Positions 24,598-37,682 are shown, numbered from the stretch's first letter. The stretch is DNA of 64,000 nt from Imbricaverruca yamaguchii (GCA_034440575.1 JAOTOL010001321.1:186001-250000), one strand, 5' to 3'. Program-made: numbers and translations. The notes: generated by a model from the sequence alone, not told the origin.

Positions 24598-26489
24598 GTT
24601 GGTGTACTTGGGGTAGTTAATTAGGTGGGCTTCAAGGTACATCGACGAAATTGGTCGCATTTCGCTAATGAATCGACAAGAAAGCGAGCCCCACAACACT
24701 AAGGGCATAAAGGTTTAATGCTCAAGAACAGTCAATTTTTGACAACAATAGTCAACATCAGGCACATCTTGGTGCCTTTATAAAGGACAGATAGTATATA
24801 TATAGGGCTAAGTCTCAGTAAGCAAGAGACTGAAGTCCATAATCAACGTGAAAAACACTTGCCTCCTGTTCATCCTTGCTTAGCACGTGAGTCACCAGGG
24901 AGTAGCCCGTGAGTCACCCTTCCATCTATCTGTCATAACAACCAAACCAATTAAGCTTGAGACTTGCAGTACCCTGAAATGAACACAAGGGTACGTTGTG
25001 CAAATAAATGGACCTCAAGATGATCTTATGTCATGTTCTAATGATGTCATGAAATCGTTCGTAGGCGTTGTTTTTCACGTCTCAAAAGGTTGCTTGTTAT
25101 TATGAGATGCAATGAGATCAATACATGCTGTTATATCAATACACGTGCAAGTTCGTGTAACAGGAGTCACTCCGTTACCATGTGACCTGAACTAGGTCAT
25201 TCTGGGTTATTTTGATATTTTTCATTCCATTAAAATACAATGACCGCTTAGGACTGCAACAGATGTTCAAGTCGTTATAAAATATATCTATTGGTTACCA
25301 AAGACATCCTTACATGTGAAGTCATCAGTTACTCAACTTCCCTTGTTCGCAGTAAAAATGTGCAATCTTGAAGTCACTCAAATATTTCCGCTTGGCATAA
25401 ACTGTGGCTTCATAAGCGTCATGTCAGATTATTTCCGATATGCACAATTCCGTAGCATATAGGAATATTTATGTCAGTTTTCAAGATCCTTGGGAAAATG
25501 TGACTTAGAAAATGAATTGTATTATGTGCCGAATCACAACGGTATTTCCTCCTCCACTCAAGTGACATTATTTGACCCAAGGCCAGAATGTGTTTACATG
25601 GGCCATTTTATGTACACATTTAATGTATTAAATCACAGTCGAACTTATATATTACCCGGATGCCCTGATCTGTGTTAAAAAATGAGCTCTCGAAAACAGT
25701 CAAACATTTTTACTTGACATGACCTGTGACTTCATCAATGATCTCCAGGCAAACACAATTATTTTCTCTCGATGCGAGTAGTGGCGCCATCAAATGCTGT
25801 TTGAATTAGCGTAATCGGTTCCTTGGTTGCGAAGCTACAAAGGAAAGGCCCCTCAGTTACTCGTGCGGGTGCAAATGCCCCAGTGACTGCCGGGTTAATA
25901 ATGGCGTGCAATTCTTGTGGTGCGGGCATGAAGTGTGAGTTGGCAGTGATTTCAATATCTGGTCATTTGTGATGTTCATTGATGTGTATGGTGACCATTA
26001 ATGGCTACTTCACTTGTTAGCTATGTCAGATAGTTAGGTGATCGCCAAATAAGTAAAATATGTTCATCGAATTGAGAAATCGAGGAGTTCCAGCTGAAGA
26101 CGAAAGATGAGCAGCAAACGGTAGTTAAAACTTAGATGGACCAGTTATATTGCTTATATGATAGATTATGGCGAAGTTTAAACACTGATGAATATTACGG
26201 TTCGAGTTTATGAATCTGGTAGGGACATGTTATGGTTATTAGATACATGGCTCGCCACTTTAGAGATCATTCGCTGACCGACCAGATTAAAAACGCAAAG
26301 AGCCCAGAGCTGGACCATTCAGGCAGAGAGTTGTGGTGTTGCGTGTTCCGTGACTGTAAGACAAGACAAGCCTGATCCGTCTATCGGTGTTAGCCGGCAA
26401 ACAGCACAATGCATCCTGTTCGGTGTGTTTTCCTGGACTTAGTCGCACTACTTGTTTGCACAATTGCACAATGCTAGCCGACCCCTCAG
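24598..26489. other. Anonymous AT-leaning sequence
   Basis: No gene, RNA or repeat family recognised. Confidence 0.4.
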
Positions 26490-27020
26490 GTGCAGTCCAT
26501 ATTGCCAGCTCGTCGCCTCGGCGCCGTCGCATACATATGCTCTCACCCCAGTGCCCACCAGTCAGGCGTTCCCAGTCACCGCCGCCCACACGTTTCCGAG
26601 GCTGCGCGCCGGAAAAGTACGGTGACGTGAGAACACCACGAGCCCCCGGAGAGGCCCGAGTCCAGTGCGGTTGAGCGCGCTGGCGACGTACGGCCTGCAC
26701 CCGCCGAACAGCGGCCGCAAGTTAGCTGCCGGCCGCCGTCCAATTCACGCCCATCGCGGCAAGTTCGGCCGCAGGGGAGACGGTGCTGGCCGCGTCGGTC
26801 CCGACGGTAATGGAGGCCTGGCGCCAGCGACTCGCGCGCCGCAGCCTCTCTCCCTCCGTCCCCAGACACCGGCAGAACGCCTCCGCCGTGTCGCTGGGTC
26901 CGCATCGGGAGCGCTACGTGCCGGAAAACGAGGTCGCGCAGCGCCGGGACGTACAGCTCGCGCATGCGTAATTCATAGTGTCCGATTCGGGTGTGCGGCG
27001 TAGATGCACGCGCCGGACGC
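26490..27020. other. GC- and CpG-rich island, possible exon or promoter
   Basis: GC rises sharply against its AT-rich surroundings and CpG is frequent. Overlapping open frames on both strands are expected from low A/T content. None shows a known domain. It could be the first exon or promoter of an unrecognised gene, but the sequence does not show which. Confidence 0.3.
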
Positions 27021-27276
27021 GTTACGCTCTTGCAAGGCATGAGTTGTGAAGATCCCGATGCAGGTGGCGGCGGTGGTGGGGGGAGTTATTTCGTGTTCGG
27101 GGCGGATTGTGTAGACAAGGTGTGACAAATAGAAAACATTTGGCAAGACTGGGAATGACTGGCAGGGGTTAAAAAACCTGCCAACTCGCCTACCAGTGTA
27201 TGTTACAGATATTGGCTGAAACTGTGCCGTTGTTGTGACAGATAATCATTATTGGAAGAAAGAAAACTATTCACCA
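27021..27276. other. Short spacer
   Basis: It contains a 6-bp hairpin GGCAGG/CCTGCC around GGTTAAAAAA (about 27161-27182). This may be a remnant of a TTAA-type end. Nothing else is seen. Confidence 0.4.
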
Positions 27277-27953
27277 GGAAGGAAACGCCTCCAAAAGTGA
27301 CGTCACCAGGAGGGCTTGATTTTCACGACTTTTCACGACTTACATTATGTTTTTGGCTCTGGGGTGTTCATTTTGTGGATATATGAGAAAAAAAATTATT
27401 TGGAATGAGAAAAGGACAGCAAAATCTACCAGAGCTTTAATTTCTTACCCCCCCCACACAAAAAATCACAATTTTGCGTTTTCAAGTTTTCTTTAATTTT
27501 ACTGTTACAATGGGTAGAGCAGACCGAGAAACGTTGTCGGAAGTCAACTTTCCCTAAGAAAAAATGCTTACTTTAGCCAGAATCCTCTATTTGAACTGCA
27601 GTTTGGCAAATACGCATAATTTATATGTAGTCATAAGCGAAAACAAAAATGAAAAATTCCACTAGCAAGTTGTGTTGCATCCCTAAAAATAAGCAAATGC
27701 TAAAAGTTCCATTAAAATATCTGTATCCGTTAAAGGGTAACAACTGGTTGAACTTTTTTGGAGGTGACTTCACTTGACCTTGACTAACTCCTTGACCCTA
27801 GATGACCTGACTTCAAAATTTTGAAACAGCGTGCCAGATTGATGTGGGCAAAGGCATGCCAAATTTGGGCGCGTTGCTGCGCGCTGTTTGTCTGCTATCC
27901 GCGAAAAACCTGAGGGGTAGGCGGTTGAAGACCTCCAAGACGGGACGGGTTAA
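27277..27953 (-). mobile_element. TTAA-flanked element, copy C (truncated, reverse)
   Basis: On the minus strand it starts at 27953 with TTAACCCGTCCCGTCTTGGA. It runs collinearly with copy A (GGTTTTTCGCGGATAGC, GCATGCCTTTGCCCACATCA, AAGTCGTGAAAAGTCGTGAA) until GGTGACGTCACTTTTGGAGG near 27286. The last ~170 bp of the family consensus is missing. Confidence 0.8.
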
Positions 27954-28429
27954 ACACGTTCACAAAAACACGTTAACAACCATCCACAAAAAGTTATGAT
28001 ATTAGTGCATCATGAAATGTGCTGCAATGCTAGACCGATGTCATATATATCCGATTTGCACCTTAGCCGGTTCCCAGCCATATTTTACTCTTGAACATCT
28101 GATGAGACCAAATTGCATTTTTCGCTTTATTGCAGTTGCATGTATTAATTTTGAAAGCTGTATAACCTGAGCATAACCGCCAACCAGTGTCATTGATAAT
28201 ATGTCCTTTTCAGCAATTGACATACCAAAACAATGTTTAATACATAAGGATTGATCATCAAATTGTCCAAGGTGCATGAAAATCTTGCCGGCTGGAATGC
28301 TAAAGTGTGCCTCACGAGATGCATGGTGATTATAACTATTCGGTTTTTAAAGCTTATATTGATTAAACGGCACAGCAAAGATGAAACCAATTACAATGCT
28401 GGTTGAAAGAGTGGCGTATATTCCAAGAC
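27954..28429. other. Anonymous AT-rich sequence
   Basis: No gene or repeat recognised. Confidence 0.4.
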
Positions 28430-29000
28430 CAGTCACAAAGCCCGGCCGCCCTGAGCGGGCTTTCGGTGTCCACATTTACCACCTCTGGAGTAAACAGTAG
28501 GGACGCCGACTTCGGGCTTAGCCTGACCAACGCTGATGCAGACCTCAATGCCCCCCACCCCCACCCCAACGTCAGCAGCTGAGTGGGGCCGGGCCAGATT
28601 GATTGCAGGCCTCCCCAGGGGCACGTGGGGACGCCAACGGATGACGTCACGGGCCACCTGATCCGCACGAGCGTCGAAACATCGGCGCCGCTAACTAGTC
28701 GGTGAGTCAGTGCGATCCGGCGGGCGGGCCGAGCCGGCCCCATCTGGTGCCCCCCATTCCGGCTGTGATTATTTGTCCAAGCGACACTGCCACTGCGCGG
28801 GGTGCCGCCCCCAGCCACATACACAGCGGCCAGCAACTCCTGAGAGGATGTCAGCACCACGATCGGGACAGGGGCCAGCGCAAACACCAGACGCCGCAGA
28901 GTCGTGACCGAGACCACGCTCGCAGAAGCGAACGCCCCGAGAAATTCGCTGTGCAGTCGGGCATGCAGGACCGTGGACTTGAGCTGGCGATAGCTACCTC
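28430..29000. other. GC-rich island without a recognised gene
   Basis: A minus-strand frame stays open for about 230 codons (28363-29064) and shorter + strand frames also exist. The translations show no domain, signal peptide pattern or repeat. High GC alone makes long frames likely, so no CDS is called. Confidence 0.3.
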
Positions 29001-29169
29001 CTGTTGCTTCTCCGAACCCACAGCACAGCTTCGCAATTGACGCTTGCAACAGCGAGCTATACATTAACTAGAGGCCTGTTTATTTTCTTCTCCGAAAAAG
29101 AGATTGTGTGGAAGGTGAGCAATTCGTCAACTGCGCCACCGGCTCCGGTATCCCACCGCCCGCCGGCGC

Positions 29170-29960
29170 TTCAGTACGGTCTCGCACCAAGCCACGTCTC
29201 GCATCCAACCACGGTCTCGCACCCAACTACAGTCTTGAACCCAGCCACAGTCTCGCACCCAACCACAGTCTCGCATCCAACCACAGTCTCGCACCACAGT
29301 CTCGCACCCAACTACAGTCTCGCACCAAGCCACGTCTCGCATCCAACCACAGTCTCGCACCCAACTACAGTCTCGCACCAAGGCACGTCTCGCATCCAAT
29401 CACAGTCTCGCACCCAACCACAGTATCGCACACATCCATAGTCTTGCACCCAACCACAGTTTCGCACCCAACTACAGTCTCGCACCAAGCCACGTCTCGC
29501 ATCCAATCACAGTCTCGCACCCAACCACAGTCTCGCACCCAACCACAGTTTCGTACCGAACCACAGTCTCGCACCCAACTACAGTCTCGCACCAAGCCAC
29601 GTCTCGCATCCAATCACAGTCTCGCACCCAACCACAGTCTCGCACCCAACCACAGTCTCGCACCCAACCACAGTCTTACCGACCAGTCTCGCACCCAACC
29701 ACAGTCTCGCACCAAGCCACGTCTCGCACCCAACCACAGTCTCGCACCCAACCACAGTCTCGCACCCAACCACAGTCTCGCACCCAACCACAGTCTCGCA
29801 CCCAACCACAGTCTCGCACGCACATGAAGTATCGCAAAAAAGCAAAACAAATATCGCACCCGAACCGGGTATCGCACCCTGTCCGAGTCTAGCACCCAAC
29901 CCAAGTCCCGTACCCAAGCCACATCTCGTACCAAACCCATGTCTTGCACGCAGCCAAAGT
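29170..29960. repeat. 18-bp minisatellite, about 40 units
   Basis: The unit is CAACCACAGTCTCGCACC, with a recurrent variant CAAGCCACGTCTCGCATC that appears every few units and gives a loose higher-order pattern. The unit is divisible by 3, so hexapeptide frames stay open on both strands. Units decay after about 29830. Confidence 0.95.
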
Positions 29961-30700
29961 TTCGCACACAACTTGAAGTATACATAGAAGGACTGCCACA
30001 AGTTTCCAAGTGGGCATTCGTCTTAGTGAGATAGTCAGCATCCACTAAAAGCCTGGAAGGCTCGGCAGTGTTACTCACTCTGTCAACCTTAAGATGAATA
30101 AAGATCTTAATCTGATTGAAAGCAAATCATTGTGATAACGCTATGTCTGAATTAGGATCTTATTAGCATCTTAATAACGATTTCAAATAGCCCTTAAGCG
30201 AAAATTCTGAAAGAGCCAAAAGATGCAGTGGATTATTGTGATTCCACCTATTCATACTTTTGCACAATTCGGTTTGTTTTTTATTGAGTTAAAGACTTCA
30301 AAAACACACTTATGGGGTGACATCTAAAAAATACACGAGGATATAACCTCGCCATTCATTGACCGTTGATTGATCTGTATAAAAATGGCACAGCTGTATT
30401 CGGGCGCATCAGATAACGGAATACAATCATTTTCATCCAAATGAAGAATGTTTTGCGTTATTTTCGCAATTCCACGTGGTGGACGGAGCCATATATAATA
30501 CATACTACATGATTACGCCTGCGTGGATAATACAATACTGCAGGCACCGACGGCGCAGCACATGTTCTCGTTTTAGCAACATTGACTCGTTCTACATACA
30601 CACTTTTGGTACCCAATATCAGCATGTAGCATTTTGTTTTGCTTGGCATCAGCTTCACAGTTCGTAATGCTGATTTTTCACGTGTCGATTCACACCCCTA
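29961..30700. other. Anonymous AT-rich sequence
   Basis: No gene or repeat family recognised. Confidence 0.4.
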
Positions 30701-31394
30701 GAACACCGAGCTAGGGCCTCGGTTCGGTAGCCAGTCCGGTATAATAAAAATATTTTAACAAAAGGGTGAGGTCCATCAAAGCTAAGCGGTTATTCGGAAT
30801 TATTAACCACCAGTATATGGGGGAAGAAGAGAACTAATAATCGAATTGAATTAATCGAATTTTCCTAGCGAAAGCCTATGCGAAGCATTACAGATGTAAA
30901 ATACGGCGCAAGACTATCATGTGGTGGTGTGGGAGGCCTAGCAGGCCTCCAAGACAGGAACTATAATTGGCAAAACGTAGGAGGCCTCGCAGAAACCATA
31001 TAAATGTACTAAGTGTGTTGAATGTGTCGAATGCGCAAGACGAGAATACAAGTGCACGAACGTTGGCGTGGTGGCGACCCAGCGCTATGCACAGGAATGC
31101 TTGATGTTGGAAACTATTACATTTTTATGATTTGTGTATGTGTAGTTTCAGCAATGTATCAAGGGATACCAAAGAAAGACCTTCGAACAGGGCAGGGAGA
31201 GTTAGGGTTGACATCCGGTGACTCAGAAACGATGGTGGCAGATTGGGTCCCCCGCACGGAACAATTCAGCTGGTCACTAATTATTTTATTGAAAAACTAA
31301 AAATTGGGTCTGTTTGAAAAATAGTGGTCGAAATACGGGGACATTTTTTTAATGGGGGTAGGTGGGCACCTTCTAAGTCCGTTTTCCCCGCCGC
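30701..31394 (+). mobile_element. Dispersed repeat R2, copy 2
   Basis: It shares the R2 blocks in order: CGGTAGCCAGTCCGG, GACTATCATGTGG, GTGTCGAATGCGCAAGACG, GCACGAACGTTGGCG, GGGATACCAAAGAAAGACCT, ACGATGGTGGCAGATTGG and, at the end, AGTGGTCGAAATACGGGG plus GGTAGGTGGGCACC. At the point where copy 1 carries the TTAA element, this copy reads ATTTTATTGAAAAAC with no insert. Confidence 0.8.
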
Positions 31395-32069
31395 CTAACG
31401 TAAATCCTAGGTTCACCACCGGACGTGATATGTAAGTGGCGCGCCTCGACCGTCTATTGATTCCTGGCTGATTTGGATATTGCTGGCAGTTGGGCTGACC
31501 AAGCGTCTGGTCTACAGTGCCACATTTTCCCCCAGTGAATAAAAAGCACAAGCAATCTGGTGTGGTGACCATTTTTCCCCTTCTGAGCGGTGCGGTGTGG
31601 CCACCATTCTTCCTATTCGTTTGTCATTCAGCTGTCTGACTCACCGATTATCGCGTTCGATACCACTGACACTGGCTGCGTGCATTTGCTCAAAAGCCAT
31701 TACCTAAATATACACCCACACGACATCGTGCCAATTGCACAGACGCTTCCGGTCAATACCGGGCTTCCTTGAAAGGAAAAGTGTTGTGTTTTGAACGGAA
31801 ACTTCCCTGTCGCACCGGTGTTTATCGGCAGAGTTGAAAGTTTAAACAAACGCCGGCTGTCTAGTGTCGCGCGCTCGGAGAACGATCAATTTGTTTGTCG
31901 GCGGCGACAATTTGTTTGTCGTCGGCGACAATTTGTTTGCTGTTCGGCGAGAGCGTAGTTCTGGGCCGACACTTTGATGTTGACGACGTCGCTTGGGAGC
32001 CAGGCTAGGCTGCAGGACGGCAGGAGGTTGGGCTGAAGTGGTAGAAGTTGCAACGCGGATGGGTATGAA
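31395..32069. other. Anonymous sequence with a short ~21-bp triplicate
   Basis: GACAATTTGTTTGTCG-like segments occur about three times at 31883-31940. No gene recognised. Confidence 0.45.
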
Positions 32070-32470
32070 TCCAAACCGGAACAGCAGGCGATCAGACTGG
32101 AAGAGCAGATGATCAGACTGCAACGTCAGGCAATCAGACTGGAACGGCAGGCGATCAGACTGGAACGTTAGGTGATCAGACTTAGACAGCGGGTGATCAG
32201 ACTGGAAGAGCAGATAATCAGACTGGAACGTCAGGCAATCAGACTGGAACGACAGCCGATCAGACTGGAACGTTAGGTGATCAGACTGGGACAGCGGGTG
32301 ATCAGACTGGGACAACTGGTGATCAGACTGGAAGGACAGGTGATCAGACTGGAAGGACAGGTGATCAGACTGGGATGGCAGTAGTTCCAACTGGAACAAC
32401 AGGCGATCGGACGGGGACGACAGGACTCCAAACTGAGATGGTAGGAGTTCCAACTAGGAAAGTAGCAGAC
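32070..32470. repeat. 21-bp minisatellite, about 18 units
   Basis: The unit is GATCAGACTGGAACGKCAGG plus one base (C or T). Some units read GGGACAGCGG or GGAAGAGCAG in the middle. A superimposed pattern of ordered variants recurs near 32100 and 32210, consistent with block duplication. Confidence 0.93.
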
Positions 32471-32539
32471 CAAACTCGGGATGGGAAGAGTGTCAAAGTG
32501 CATACAGGACAGGTGGAAGTTTGAGCTGAGAGGTTAGGA

Positions 32540-33000
32540 GTTTGTTGTTTGATGGTAAGACGGGGCAGCATGCGATCAGCCTGGTGTAGTAAGACAGCGC
32601 TACATATAACCAGGCTGGGGGTGGGGTGGGAGTAAGACAGCACAAATATGATCAGCCTGTGGGTGGTAAAACAGCCTAGCATGTGACCAGGCTGAGGGTG
32701 GCAAGACAGGGCAGCATGGGACCTGACTGGGGGTGGTAAGACAGTTTACTGTGTACTCAGGATGCAAGTGGTAAGACAGCGTAAGTATAACCAGACTGAG
32801 GTGGTAAGACAGTCTCGCATATGCTCAGAATGCAAGTGGTAAGACAGCGCAAGCATGGCCTGGCTGGTGGTAAGACAGCGCAGATATGTCCAGGCTGAGT
32901 GTGGCAGGACAGCACAGCATGGGACCAGACTGGGGGTGGTAAGACAGCACACGCGTGGGACCAGACTGGGGGTGGTAAGACAGCGCACGCGTGACGGTAC
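32540..33000. repeat. ~35-bp degenerate minisatellite, about 13 units
   Basis: The core GGTGGTAAGACAGCGCA recurs, followed by variable CATGGGACCAGACTGGGG-like sequence. Spacing varies from about 32 to 38 bp. It lies just downstream of the 21-bp array. Confidence 0.85.
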
Positions 33001-34970
33001 TGGGCCGGTGCGCTAAGCGATGCTGGAAGGAGCCACAGGAGCATGTTCCTGAGCAAACCGAATCCGGTGCCCGTCGTGAGGTGCACGCGATGCCGCAGCT
33101 GGCCTCATTATATGTGCTTATTCCCCGGACAGCAGGAATATGAAGGCTTCAGGGAGATTCAGAGTGGCGCTACGAGGTTCATCTGTATTCAACAGTTGCT
33201 CTTTGCACGCTGTAAGACAGTGTGGACGGTCAACTTTGATCCGACCGTGGCAGCTTGCCTTATAATTAAGGTGGAACCTTGACATGCTTGCAAATTTTGG
33301 ACGTATCCAACCTGAGCGCCGACTGCTTTTGCAATCTTGGCGACATCAATATATATTTTGAGCTAATAATGTCATTATGTGTGTTTGAATTCGTGAAAAA
33401 GCGCAACAGGTTATTGTGGCTTTTAACCGGCTAATATTCCTAGAATTTGCCGAAAACACTGGATTCTTGCCCACGTATTGATCAATCCCGGGTGCTTTAG
33501 CAACGCGTTGTCAACTTTTGTAACTAGATGGTCTTCTTGTAACGCTCTTGGCCACACCATAGCGACATATTTCCACCTTGGGTCCGAACATTCAGCCACT
33601 GAACTGGACTTCTGTTACGGATTCTGATTTTGTGCCTTGTATACTGCAAATGGAGGACTTGAAATTGTATCTTGTAGACGAGACTGAACACCAGTGTGGT
33701 ATAGAGGCGTACATCATATACGTTTCTAGAGAGGCGTAAGGCAAAGGCAATTATGCACATAGTTCAAAATTCCTAATTGAATTTTCGCCCCACCAGAAAA
33801 ATCGGACAAAACCCGTATTTTGAGTTCTCAATCATGAGTTGAACATCGCCGATGACGTCGGTGTTGCATATTTGATTCAGCAATGTTAATTTGAAAAGTT
33901 GGTGTTGCATGGGTAAAAGTTGGCATTGTGTCTGCAAAACCTGCAATGCTACATTCCCCACTTTTGTGCAACATGTTACTGTCTTTACTTTTGTGTAACA
34001 TTTTGTTGTGTCAAAACAGAAAATTGGAAGCGAAGCACATCCACATTCCCACAGGGTATTGAAGAATGCACAGTCTTTGCAAGTCCGACGATCTTCCACC
34101 GTTACAGAACCCAAAAGAACACTCAAACGTTTCAATATCGATCTATAGCGCACTCCCTGAGCCAACCACCGTTCGAGGTACATAAAAAACAACCAACAAG
34201 CCGAACGTTAGTTCATCGGAAAAACGTCACGTTCTGGATAGACAAATATAGAATTTAGACATTAATAGCCAAGCGCCAGCAACTCAACACACAATTTTAA
34301 GAGAAAATCCGACGCAGAAGCGGAATCAAAACTCGAGTTTTCTCGAATCCAGGTTCCCATCACTATATTACGCGATTATGGATTGCAAGGCTGCGCAGCG
34401 CACACCAACCATCTGTAATTGTCAGTGCCACATAACAATCCGATGAAGTAGATTAGAGCCTCTGTATGCGCGCAAGACGTCGGAATACTACGCCATTTCT
34501 TTCTGGTCTCTATCCGCTAGCTCTCCGGGTCCTTACATATAGCGACCATCCTATGATTATTGTTACATTATTGCATGCAGCATTGGTGAAGCCACGGGGA
34601 GCGGGAACAACCAGAGACGCGGTATGTTTGGGCAATGCGGAGGGCAAGAGCCCCCCTTCCCCCAATAAAAATCTTCGGATTTCAGCTACTGCATTTTCCA
34701 GGTCTGGTTTTCAGATTTCCTATTGTTGAACATTACATTTTGGGGCACAAAAGGTTCCTCAAAATTGAGCAAGGTTCACTCTTTATCACCGCCTACGAGC
34801 ACCTAGATATATGTAGAATGTGCTGGGCCAGATTTCACAATCATCATATACCAATGCTGTTAATCAGGTTAAACGTTGCCTCTTGTAGCAGGAGAAGATA
34901 CAGTATTGCACGATGACTATGTTGTAGTAAATATGGGCATGCACCAGTGGCGTACCGATGATGGGTGTCA
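33001..34970. other. Anonymous sequence
   Basis: No gene recognised. Frames on both strands near 33773-34258 overlap each other and have no known motif. Confidence 0.4.
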
Positions 34971-35445
34971 TTAGGAACAGTTGCCCCCCTGAAAGGTGGG
35001 GGCCCCAATAATCGCGCTTTGTGGTTCGAAAAAATGCGCCAGGCACCCTAAAAATTCCGCTGGGGCCCCCACAAATCGCACCGTAACCCCTACAAATCAT
35101 ATTGTGGACAAAACGTCGGGCAGGGGCACATGATGTGACGCTGGGGCACAACAAAGGTCGCACCGGGGCTCATAAAATTGCATTGAAGGCTCCAAAAAGC
35201 CGACAAGGTCCCCTAAAAATTACGCTGTGACCCAAAAAATCGCAACAAGGTCACTGAAAATATCATTGGATGCACCAGAAAGTGAGGCCGAAAAGTGAAA
35301 ATACCGTTAGGGTTAAACAATTCGCTGTCGAACTAAACATAGTCGCACCTGTGCCCCAAGAAATCAGGCTGGGGCTTCAAAAAGTCGGGCCGTGTCCACC
35401 GGAAATCACCATGTGGCCAATGAAGTCTCGTCGGGACCCCTGATA

Positions 35446-35477
35446 ATAACGCTATGTTCCAAAGACCATAGCGTTAT
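35446..35477. repeat. 11-bp perfect stem within the A-tract satellite
   Basis: ATAACGCTATG (35446-35456) pairs exactly with CATAGCGTTAT (35467-35477) across a 10-nt loop. Confidence 0.75.
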
Positions 35478-35482
35478 ATAGA

Positions 35483-35627
35483 GGACACCGGCACGACTTT
35501 TTGGGTACCTGAAAATCGCGCTGGGGTCTTCAAAAGTCGGACCGTGGCCACTAAAAATCAAGCAGGAGGCCCCAAAAGCTCGCACCTGGACCCCTGAGGG
35601 TACCCAAAAAAAGTCGTGCCGGTGTCC
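35483..35627. repeat. Inverted duplication within the A-tract satellite
   Basis: The 27-bp segment 35483-35509 recurs as its reverse complement at 35599-35627, with only two extra A residues in the A-run. The spacer is about 89 bp. It implies a local inversion-type copying event in an otherwise head-to-tail array. Confidence 0.85.
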
Positions 35628-37084
35628 TTGAAAATTCCGATGGCCCCAAAATAGACTGGACATCTCAAAATCACGCTGGTGGCCCAAAGTAGCAGGCCGA
35701 AACCCCCGAAAATCACGCTGTGGCTCCCAAAATGTCGAACAGGTGTCCCAAAAATCACGCTCAACATCGACGAATCGACACTAAAAAATTGCAAAGGGAC
35801 TCCATCGAATCGACCTGAGCATTGGAATATTCAGAACAGGTCACGAAGGAAAGTTTTCAGAAGGGCCTTTCTACTCTGAAGGGTGCTATCGACTGGAAAA
35901 AAAAACGTTGAGCAACCGAAATGGCTTACCGAAGACGCAAATGCACCATTCCTACTGAAAGGGTGGACTCCCAAGAATCCCATACATTCACATCGGGTCT
36001 CTAAACAAATGCAACGGGCACAAAACAAATCGCGTCGGGCACCAAAATTTGCACTGGGGCCGGCAAAAAATGCGTTGGGGCCGAGCAAAGTAAAACTCTC
36101 CCAGCGAACTCGCGCCGAGCACCCGAAATAAGACACCTGGGACCAAAATGTGCGTCGATAGTCCCAAAAATCTGGTTGGGGCATCAAAAATTCCCCTTTG
36201 GTATCCACAAAATTGGAGTCGATGGCCAGAAATATGCACGGCTTGGCCCGAAAAATCGTATCGGAACCCGTAAAATGTCAAGATGGAGCACCACAAAAAA
36301 GGAAGGATTCCGAAAAACATGTCTGAGCCATAAAAACCGGTCCAGAGCCCCAAACATACCACCAGATGCCTTCAACAATCGCGCATGATCCCGAAAAAAG
36401 CGTACCGGAGCTTGAAAAATCGGGGTTGGACACAAAAATATGGCGCCGAGGACCACAAAAATCAGGTCGTTACTCGGAATTGAAAAACAAATTATAGTCA
36501 CCAAAAATTTTTCGAGTCCAAAACAAAGTCATCGGATGCACCCGGAAACACGTACCTGAGCCAGAAAAGTCGCATAGGGACCCCGAAGAATTATACCGAG
36601 GCCTCCAAAATCGTGTTTGGATCCCACAAATGTGCCCTAAATAGGCACAGCAGGACCATAAGAATATCACGGGCGGCCAAAAATGCATGGGCCCTACAAA
36701 CAGCATCCATTCTCGCAAAAAAGTGTCAGGACCTTAAAACTTGCGTTGCAGCTCTAAATATGCACATCGGGAGGTCGAAGAAAACATAACAGAGGCCCTC
36801 AAATTATACCGGAGTCATGAGACCGAATGGAGACCTATAAAACTGGCTGAGTCCATCAAAAAGCGACATGATCCTGCCAAAAATGACGAAAAGCCCGGAA
36901 ACTAAATACATACGTTGGGACATTCGGAAACACACTGTTTCCTGAAAACTACTGTGGGTGCACAACAGCAAAGCAACAAAGCTGTAAAAAAGTCGGATAT
37001 TAAAAATGTGCTCGGCCCCGAACAAAAATTGGCTGGAGCCCGAAAATGTATCCGTAGGTGAAGAAAAACGCAACATTTCAGAGC

Positions 37085-37682
37085 AATAACGCCTAGCTAA
37101 GGCTTCAATTCGGTAGCCAATCTGGGAACGTGTTTAACCAAAGACGGGAGGTGTATCAAGACTCAGCGTGTATCCAGATATATTCACAACCAGAAACCAA
37201 ATATAGCACAAGACTATCATGTGGCAGCAGGTAACAAAACGCAGGAGGGCTAGCAGAAACCAGAAGTCACACGAATTCTGGCGAATGCGCCGAATGCGCA
37301 TTCGCTCATCGTTCGTAAACGTGCACGGACGTGGGCGTTTTGGTGAGCGATAGTTTTCACCGGAATGTGTGAATTTGGGAGAAAAATAGATTCTTAATTC
37401 TACACGGTTGTTTTAATTGCACAGGTGTAGTTTCAACAGTGTGAAGTCACTTATCAAAGGATACCAAAGGAAAAACCTTCGAACTGGATGAGGAGTTGTG
37501 TTCAAATCTGGTGGCACAGAAATTATGGTGTTAGATTCACATGACAATTAAATTGGTCAATAATTAATTTACTTCAGAAAAAAATCGAATGGGCCCCTTT
37601 GAAACGTAGTGGTCGGAATCCGGGGGCATTTGAAAAATGACGGTAGGTGGTCCGACTCTAAATCCGTTTGCTCCCCCCCCCT
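37085..37682 (+). mobile_element. Dispersed repeat R2, copy 3
   Basis: It carries CGGTAGCCAATCTGGGAACG, TGTTTAACCAAAGACGGG, GACTATCATGTGGCAGC, GGCGAATGCGCCGAATGCGC, AAAGGATACCAAAGG, ACCTTCGAACTGGATGAGG and, at the end, GTAGTGGTCGGAATC plus GGTAGGTGG, in the same order as copies 1 and 2. No TTAA element is inserted here. Confidence 0.8.

Larger units (their letters stand above)
34971..37080. repeat. Diverged ~21-bp A-tract satellite, about 100 units
   Basis: The degenerate unit is close to CAAAAATCGCGCTGGGGCCCC. For example, starts near 35049, 35070, 35091, 35109, 35130, 35149, 35171, 35192, 35213, 35233 and 35254 give spacings of 18-22 bp. Nearly every unit keeps a run of 3-6 A followed by T, and a G-rich then C-rich half. 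The remaining positions have diverged strongly. Short frames across it are not considered coding. Confidence 0.85.

Noticed and set aside
28363..29064. 233-codon minus-strand frame in a GC-rich island
   Set aside because: No domain, motif or codon pattern distinguishes it from frames expected in GC-rich DNA. Kept only as an anonymous island.
29108..29827. 239-codon NHSLAP-repeat frame resembling a repetitive secreted protein
   Set aside because: It is an 18-bp minisatellite with frames open on both strands. There is no signal peptide or convincing start.
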